Source: Halovulum sp039190275 (lineage in GTDB: Bacteria; Pseudomonadota; Alphaproteobacteria; Rhodobacterales; Rhodobacteraceae). From it: DNA of 64,000 bases. Below are positions 59,044 through 64,000 of this stretch, piece by piece; the stretch's first letter is position 1; the number at the start of each line of letters is the position of its first letter. The translations under genes were made by a program, and so were the position numbers. The notes beneath the pieces were generated by a model, which was given only the letters and a program-made list of their open reading frames with translations, was not told the origin of the DNA and did not search any database. The stretch covers positions 1-64,000 of the forward strand of contig JBCCYF010000005.1 in NCBI GenBank assembly GCA_039190275.1. The letters run 5' to 3'.

Positions 59044-62000
59044 GTAAACGTCTGGCCAAAGGCGGGCTGCTGATAGACCGCAATACCCCGGTCTACTTTT
59101 CATTCAATGGACGCAAGTTGCGCGGGTTTGTCGGGGATACGTTGGCCTCGGCCCTTTTGGCGCAGGGGCATGGCCTTGTGGGGCGATCCTTCAAGTATCA
59201 CCGTCGACGGGGCATCGTCGCCAGCGGTGTCGAGGAACCAAACGCGCTGATGAACCTTGGTGACGGTGACCGGCTTGAACCGAACCAACGGGCGACGACG
59301 ACCGAGGTGTTCGAGGGGTTACAGGCACGCAGTCAGAACCATTGGCCAAGCCTGGAATTCGATATCGGCGCACTCAATACAAAACTGGCGCGTTTCTTTC
59401 CGGCCGGGTTCTACTACAAGACGTTCATGTGGCCGCGGGCGGCCTGGAAACATGTGTTCGAGCCGGTGATCCGGCAATCCGCCGGGCTTGGGGCTGCGCC
59501 GGACCGGGACGCGCGGGACCCCGACAGCTATGAACACTTTTATGCCTATGTCGATGTCCTTGTGATCGGGGCCGGCGCGGCCGGTCTGGCGGCGGCGCGC
59601 GCATCCGCACAGGGGGGTGCCCGTGTCTTGATACTCGAGCAAACCGCCACCATCGGCGGCCGGGCATTGGTGGATCATGACGACGGCAAAGCCTGGACAG
59701 AAGCACGGCGCGCCGAACTGGAGGCGATGCCGAATGTCACCTTCCGAACCCGTACGATGGGTGCTGGCGTCTATGACCATGGATATGTTCTGGCCTACGA
59801 GCGGCTGACGGACCATGCGCCCACGCACGCCGGGCCGCGGCACCGCCTGTGGCGGATCCGGGCAAAGCAGGTCATCACCGCTTCCGGGGCACTGGAGCGG
59901 CCACTTGCCTTCGCGGGGAACGATGTTCCGGGCGTGATGCTTGCCTCGGCGGTGCGGGATTACGTGCGCCTCTACGGGGTCAGCCCAGGTGACCGGACGG
60001 TGCTGGTCACCAACAACGATGATGCGTATCGAACCGCGTTGGCCTTGCTGGACGCAGGCCTGACAGTGCCCGCCGTGCTGGATGCGCGAACGGTCGCCGA
60101 TGGCCCGCTGCCCGACGCGGTGCGCGCGCGCGGTGTCCGGGTGGAGACCGGGCGTGGCGTTGCGACAGTGTCTGGCACTTCGGCTGTGGAAAGCGTCGTG
60201 GTTTGCGACCAGGCCGGGGAGGGTACCGCGCTTGAGACGATCCGCTGCGACTGTGTCGCGGTCTCCGGTGGTTGGTCGCCGGTTGTCCACCTTTGGTCGC
60301 ACTGCGGTGGCAAGCTTGTGTGGGATGCGGCGCAGGCCCTCTTTCGGCCGGATCCGGACCGGCCGCCAACCGGCTCGGATGGTGGCGCATGTGTAACCAC
60401 CGCCGGCGCGGCATCCGGCGCGCTGCAGATGGGCGCGGCCCTGGCCGATGCGACCGCCGCAGGACGTAAGGTGGCCGAGGCTCTCGGGCTGCAGCCGCAG
60501 CGGGAGGAGGCCAGCGTCATCGACGCGCCCGCGGAAAACCCGCTTCTCCCGGTATGGGTCATGCCGCAGGAGGCACCGATTACGCTGCGCTCCAAGGCGT
60601 TTCTGGACTTTCAGAACGATGTGAAACTGTCGGATATCCAGCTTGCCGCGCAGGAGGGTTTTGAGAGTGTCGAACATGCAAAACGATACACGACGCTGGG
60701 CATGGCGACGGATCAGGGAAAGTTAAGCAACATCAACGGACTGGCAGTTTTATCTGACGCCTTGGATCAACCAATCCCACAGACAGGTACGACCACATTC
60801 CGTCCGCCGTACACCCCGATTTCCCTCGGTGCAATTGCGGGTGAGGCCCGGGGGCCGCTGTTTAAGCCAACCCGTAAGACGGCGATTGACGCGTGGCTGG
60901 ACGACAATGGTGCGGTTTGGGAGCCGGTCGCGGACTGGCGGCGCCCCTATGCGATACGGCAGCCCGGCGAGACGGTTGCGGCGGCGGTCCACCGCGAGGT
61001 TTTGAATACGCGGCAGAATGTGGGGCTACTTGATGCCTCGACACTGGGAAAGATCCTGGTCAAAGGGCCGGACGCCGCAAAGTTCCTGGATCTTGTCTAT
61101 ACCAACATGATGAGCACCCTGAAGACGGGCCGATGCCGCTATGGATTGATGTGTACCGAGAACGGGTTCCTGTTCGATGATGGTGTCGTCGTTCGTCTGA
61201 CCGAGGACAGCTTTTTGTGCCATACCACATCCGGTGGCTCCGATCGGGTCCACGCCTGGATGGAAGAGTGGCTGCAAACCGAGTGGTGGGATCTGAAGGT
61301 CTTTACCGCCAATCTGACAGAGCAGTTCGCTCAGATTGCGGTCGTCGGACCACATGCGCGGCAGGTGCTTGAGCGCTTGGGGGGAGTGGACGTCAGCCGT
61401 GAGGCGCTGCCTTTCATGGGCTGGACCGAGGGCGTTTTGGCGGGCATCCCGGCGCGGGTTTACCGGATCTCGTTTTCCGGCGAGCTCAGCTATGAAATCG
61501 CCGTTCCGGCGTCGCGCGGCGCGGCCTTTTGGACGGCGTGCCTTGAAGCGGGTGCCGACCTCGGCCTACAGCCCTATGGGACCGAAGCCTTGCATGTCAT
61601 GCGTGCTGAAAAGGGGTTCATCATGATCGGTGACGAGACGGATGGAACTGTGATTCCGCAGGACCTGAACCTCAACTGGGCGGTAAGCAAGAAAAAGGCC
61701 GACTTTATCGGCAAGCGGGCGATGGAGCGCAGTTTCCTGACCGCCCCGGATCGCAAACAGCTTGTCGGTCTTGAGACGCTGGAGCCGCGGACGGTCCTGC
61801 CGGACGGCGCCCATGCCGTTGAGGGGGCGAAAAAGCCGGATGGGATGGAGAACATGATCGGTCATGTCACCTCGACCTATTTTTCGCCGACCCTGAACAG
61901 ATCGATCGCGATGGCGCTGATCAAGGGGGGCGCACAACGTATGGGCCAGATCCTGGACTTTCCGGTCGAAAAGGGCGTGACCATTCGTGCCCGCGTGGTC

Positions 62001-62045
62001 GATCCCGTTTTCTATGATAAGGACGGGAGCCGTCAGGATGTCTGA
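59040..62045 (+). CDS. soxA: Sarcosine oxidase alpha subunit
   Basis: 1001 residues from a GTG overlapping the soxD stop. N-terminal 2Fe-2S-ferredoxin-like domain without cluster cysteines (PVYFSFNGRKLRGFVGDTLA), an NAD-binding flavoprotein domain (VLVIGAGAAGLAAARASAQG, VITASGALERPLAFAGNDVP), and a C-terminal GcvT-like tetrahydrofolate domain (RQNVGLLDASTLGKILVKGP, FSGELSYEIAVPASRGAAFW). Substrate methyl groups are passed by an internal tunnel to folate. Overlaps soxG by 8 bp. Confidence 0.96.
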   Translation: MSKRLAKGGLLIDRNTPVYFSFNGRKLRGFVGDTLASALLAQGHGLVGRSFKYHRRRGIVASGVEEPNALMNLGDGDRLEPNQRATTTEVFEGLQARSQNHWPSLEFDIGALNTKLARFFPAGFYYKTFMWPRAAWKHVFEPVIRQSAGLGAAPDRDARDPDSYEHFYAYVDVLVIGAGAAGLAAARASAQGGARVLILEQTATIGGRALVDHDDGKAWTEARRAELEAMPNVTFRTRTMGAGVYDHGYVLAYERLTDHAPTHAGPRHRLWRIRAKQVITASGALERPLAFAGNDVPGVMLASAVRDYVRLYGVSPGDRTVLVTNNDDAYRTALALLDAGLTVPAVLDARTVADGPLPDAVRARGVRVETGRGVATVSGTSAVESVVVCDQAGEGTALETIRCDCVAVSGGWSPVVHLWSHCGGKLVWDAAQALFRPDPDRPPTGSDGGACVTTAGAASGALQMGAALADATAAGRKVAEALGLQPQREEASVIDAPAENPLLPVWVMPQEAPITLRSKAFLDFQNDVKLSDIQLAAQEGFESVEHAKRYTTLGMATDQGKLSNINGLAVLSDALDQPIPQTGTTTFRPPYTPISLGAIAGEARGPLFKPTRKTAIDAWLDDNGAVWEPVADWRRPYAIRQPGETVAAAVHREVLNTRQNVGLLDASTLGKILVKGPDAAKFLDLVYTNMMSTLKTGRCRYGLMCTENGFLFDDGVVVRLTEDSFLCHTTSGGSDRVHAWMEEWLQTEWWDLKVFTANLTEQFAQIAVVGPHARQVLERLGGVDVSREALPFMGWTEGVLAGIPARVYRISFSGELSYEIAVPASRGAAFWTACLEAGADLGLQPYGTEALHVMRAEKGFIMIGDETDGTVIPQDLNLNWAVSKKKADFIGKRAMERSFLTAPDRKQLVGLETLEPRTVLPDGAHAVEGAKKPDGMENMIGHVTSTYFSPTLNRSIAMALIKGGAQRMGQILDFPVEKGVTIRARVVDPVFYDKDGSRQDV

Positions 62046-62565
62046 GCCAGTGGTTTCCCGCGCCTCTGCGCGCGACATGATCACGCTGCGAGTGGATCTG
62101 GCCACCGCCAGTGCTGCCCTTCGGGAGGTCATCGGACTGGATGTTCCGCAGCAGCGTCGCGTGACGTTTGGGCAGGGTCGTTTGCTGGCCTGGATGGCCC
62201 ATGACGAACTTTTGCTTGTTATCGGGGACGGGCAGGCTCCGAACGTCGTTGCCGCCCTGAGCGCGGCCCTGGACGGCCAACATCACCTTGTGGCCGATGT
62301 ATCCGATGCCCGGGCACTGTTCCAGATCTCTGGCCCCGGCGCGCGAGAGGTTTTGGCCAAGGGCGCGCCGGTTGACCTTGACCCTGTCGCTTTTGGTCCC
62401 GGCGATGTCCGCAGAACCCGGCTGGCGCAGGTAGCCGCGGCGTTCTGGATGACGCAGGACGGAGTATTTGAGCTGGTGTGCTTCCGGTCGGTCGCCGAAT
62501 ATGTGGAGACCGTCCTGTCGACCGCCGCCAACCCAGACAGCCTGCCTGCGTATTTCCCGGCCTGA
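62038..62565 (+). CDS. soxG: Sarcosine oxidase gamma subunit
   Basis: 175 residues with the GcvT-like half-domain of the gamma subunit: LREVIGLDVPQQRRVTFGQG, DVSDARALFQISGPGAREVL, DPVAFGPGDVRRTRLAQVAA and FRSVAEYVETVLSTAA. ATG 62038 is preceded by CGTCAGG and overlaps soxA by 8 bp. Completes the B-D-A-G subunit set. Confidence 0.93.
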   Translation: MSEPVVSRASARDMITLRVDLATASAALREVIGLDVPQQRRVTFGQGRLLAWMAHDELLLVIGDGQAPNVVAALSAALDGQHHLVADVSDARALFQISGPGAREVLAKGAPVDLDPVAFGPGDVRRTRLAQVAAAFWMTQDGVFELVCFRSVAEYVETVLSTAANPDSLPAYFPA

Positions 62566-62632
62566 CAGGCCTTGACGGGACGCCCCCTGACAGCGCAATT
62601 GTATGCAACTCTTTGAACGAGTGCGGGGAACG

Positions 62633-63382
62633 ATGCTGAAAAATGCCGGTCTAACTGTGACTGTTTTGGCCTGGGCTGGTGCGGCCGCGGCTGCTGATCT
62701 GAACATCTGTGTCGAAGGGGCTTACCCCCCCTTTTCCTTCACCGCTGACGATGGTTCGGTCGAGGGGTTCGACGTCGATATCGCAAATGCGCTCTGCGCC
62801 GAGATGGAACAGACCTGCGAGATGGTTCAATCGGACTGGGTGGGAATTATTCCGTCCCTGCTCGAACGTCGGTGCGACGCGATTGTTGCATCGATGTCGA
62901 TCACGGAAGAGCGGCGCAAGATCATCGATTTTTCCACCAAGTACTACAACACGCCCGCCCGTTTTGTCGGCGAAGTGGGAATGACGGTCGAAGACCTCGA
63001 TGGTCAGATTGTCGGTGTCCAGCGCGGAAGCCTGCATCAACGGTTTCTGCTGGATACGTTCCCCGAAATCACGGTCGATCTGTTCGATACCCAGGACGGC
63101 GCGTTCGACGCGCTTGCGGCTGGTGAGGTTCAGGCGATCATGTCGGACAGTATCGCGATCTATGATGCCTTTCTGAACACTCCAGCTGGTCGCGGCTATG
63201 ATTATTTCGGTCCCGAGTACTCGGAACCTGAATACCATGGGATCGGCGCCGCTGTTGCCGTGCGACAGGGCGAGACCGAACTGCGTAATGCGTTCAGCCA
63301 CGCGATCGGCGTTATCCGCAGCACCGGAGAATATCAGGATATCAACGCCAAGTACTTCAGTTTTGACATATTTGGCGGCTAG
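62633..63382 (+). CDS. Amino-acid-type ABC transporter substrate-binding protein
   Basis: 249 residues, signal peptide MLKNAGLTVTVLAWAGAAAA cut before ADL. Type 2 binding-protein fold of the HisJ/ArtJ family: LNICVEGAYPPFSFTADDGS, VEGFDVDIANALCAEM, WVGIIPSLLERRCDAIVASM, SITEERRKIIDFSTKYYNT. It probably binds a cationic or polar amino acid. No permease or ATPase is adjacent, so it is an orphan; its place after soxG hints at an amino-acid or methylated-amine ligand, which is speculative. ATG 62633 follows GGGGAACG. Confidence 0.85.
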   Translation: MLKNAGLTVTVLAWAGAAAAADLNICVEGAYPPFSFTADDGSVEGFDVDIANALCAEMEQTCEMVQSDWVGIIPSLLERRCDAIVASMSITEERRKIIDFSTKYYNTPARFVGEVGMTVEDLDGQIVGVQRGSLHQRFLLDTFPEITVDLFDTQDGAFDALAAGEVQAIMSDSIAIYDAFLNTPAGRGYDYFGPEYSEPEYHGIGAAVAVRQGETELRNAFSHAIGVIRSTGEYQDINAKYFSFDIFGG

Positions 63383-63392
63383 CGCTCAGGGA

Positions 63393-63413
63393 GCTATGCG
63401 CTGAAGGCATAGC
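63393..63413 (+). terminator. Hairpin after the binding-protein gene
   Basis: GCTATGC (63393-63399) and GCATAGC (63407-63413) form a 7-bp stem with a 7-base loop, 11 bp past the stop, followed by GGAATTTCCC. Confidence 0.5.
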
Positions 63414-63509
63414 GGAATTTCCCTATTGTGCACTGCAATACGCACCGCCGCTGGACTATGTTTTGCTCAACAGGGCCGTACGTTGCGACCCGGAACCTGG
63501 AGAGTAATT

Positions 63510-63680
63510 ATGAAAACCGACTTTGATATCCCGAGCTATGCCGAGATCGAAAGAATTGAACGCCGGGCCCATGCTATGCGTGCCGAGGCCATGCGGAACG
63601 GCATCGCCTCGCTGGGCCGCGGCATGGTACGGCTGCCGGCGCGCGTAAGCGCCGCGATGCGGTTGCGTCGCACGGCCTAA
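63510..63680 (+). CDS. RSP_7527-like small basic protein
   Basis: 56 residues: MKTDFDIPSYAEIERIERRA, HAMRAEAMRNGIASLGRG, then an arginine-rich tail. The FDxPSYxEIERIExxAHxMRAE pattern is that of the RSP_7527 family, short proteins confined to Rhodobacterales with no known function. TGGAGAG gives a good ribosome-binding site. Monocistronic in appearance. Confidence 0.75.
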   Translation: MKTDFDIPSYAEIERIERRAHAMRAEAMRNGIASLGRGMVRLPARVSAAMRLRRTA

Positions 63681-63745
63681 CCCCCGTTTTGCGCGGCTGA
63701 CGGGGTGGCCTTTCGCCCCGATGCGCCACTGTGTATCAGGGGGAC

Positions 63746-64000
63746 ATGAGTTCCCCTGAACGCCCCGCCATCCGGCTCCGCCCTAACAAACCCGCCCAGC
63801 CGTTGCGGTTTGGCGCGCCGTGGGCTTTTGCGGATACGTTGGTGCTGGATCGTCGGGCCCGCGCGCTCGACCCCGGCTCAATCGTCACGCTGCAGGACGC
63901 CGAGCGGCAGCCGTTGGCCACAGCTGCTTTCAATCCCAACTCCAAAATCGCCGCGCGCCTGCTGGACCGTGATCCATCCATTGGGATTGACGGCGCGTGG
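63746..64000 (+). CDS. Class I SAM-dependent rRNA methyltransferase (RlmI type), 3' partial
   Basis: The first 85 codons of a gene cut by the window edge. MSSPERPAIRLRPNKPAQPL, RFGAPWAFADTLVLDRR and FNPNSKIAARLLDRDPS correspond to the N-terminal PUA domain (pattern GxPWxF, then FNPxSxIxxR) of the RlmI/YccW 23S rRNA cytosine methyltransferase family. The SAM-binding domain lies outside. AGGGGGAC precedes the ATG. Confidence 0.78.
   Translation, partial: MSSPERPAIRLRPNKPAQPLRFGAPWAFADTLVLDRRARALDPGSIVTLQDAERQPLATAAFNPNSKIAARLLDRDPSIGIDGAW

Overview
The window is a GC-rich chromosomal segment of an alphaproteobacterium, most likely a marine Rhodobacterales (Roseobacter group) strain. The evidence is the combination of an AcuI-type acrylyl-CoA reductase, a soxBDAG sarcosine oxidase locus, TrgA, RSP_7527-type, CreA, DUF1636, DUF2842 and DUF2065 proteins, a CcmI/RuvX/DUF1289 cluster, and a photolyase/cyclopropane-synthase operon behind a promoter resembling the Rhodobacter singlet-oxygen RpoE type. 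It is mostly ordinary chromosome, with accessory scars near the tRNA genes (5-7.5 kb), at 22.9-24.1 kb and at 58 kb.

Layout. 0-0.9 kb: 3' end of an NtrC-type AAA+ regulator that lacks the GAFTGA loop. 1.4-5.1 kb (minus): a cobalamin riboswitch followed by DUF1636 and a BtuF-BtuC-BtuD type uptake system. 5.2-7.3 kb: a methyltransferase frame with no usable start, an orphan AlpA-type regulator, tRNA-Met(CAT) and tRNA-Gly(TCC), probably a decayed integration site. 7.5-19.4 kb: sugar or sugar-acid catabolism: L-idonate-5-dehydrogenase-like enzyme, gluconolactonase, LacI regulator, ribose-type ABC transporter, a class I amidotransferase-like hydrolase, then a second unit (isopropylmalate/tartrate-type dehydrogenase, Gfo/Idh/MocA oxidoreductase, FCD-GntR regulator, MBL lactonase). 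Each unit has a near-perfect palindrome that fits its own regulator.

19.4-22.9 kb: persulfide-dioxygenase-like MBL protein, a sulfotransferase-like protein and acuI. 23.0-24.1 kb has no convincing protein gene but holds two diverged copies of a minus-strand transcription unit, each with a GTATAC element at its head and a hairpin plus U-run at its tail. 24.1-26.1 kb: a GntR regulator and a class V aminotransferase. 26.1-32.9 kb: a six-gene light/oxidative-stress operon (photolyase, FAD oxidoreductase, DUF1365, CFA-type methyltransferase, TrgA, GPH symporter).

33-57 kb is housekeeping: purA, DUF2842, creA, a 757-residue acidic protein, thiamine diphosphokinase, sdaA, rpiA, gor, hflK-hflC-DUF2065-degP, an RTX-repeat protein, ferredoxin, purD, xseA, two exported paralogues, a NuoE-NuoF fusion without its catalytic partner, DUF1289-ruvX-ccmI. 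56.7-62.6 kb is soxBDAG, unusually split between soxB and soxD by about 750 bp carrying an opposite-strand small membrane-protein gene. The window ends with an amino-acid-type binding protein, a 56-residue RSP_7527-like protein and the start of an RlmI-type methyltransferase.

Across the window a roughly 70-105 bp dispersed repeat with an AACGCGTTGAAATC core recurs, and every copy found lies between convergently transcribed units. No CRISPR array, rRNA operon or insertion sequence was seen. All functions come from reading motifs and family resemblance by eye; no search was run.
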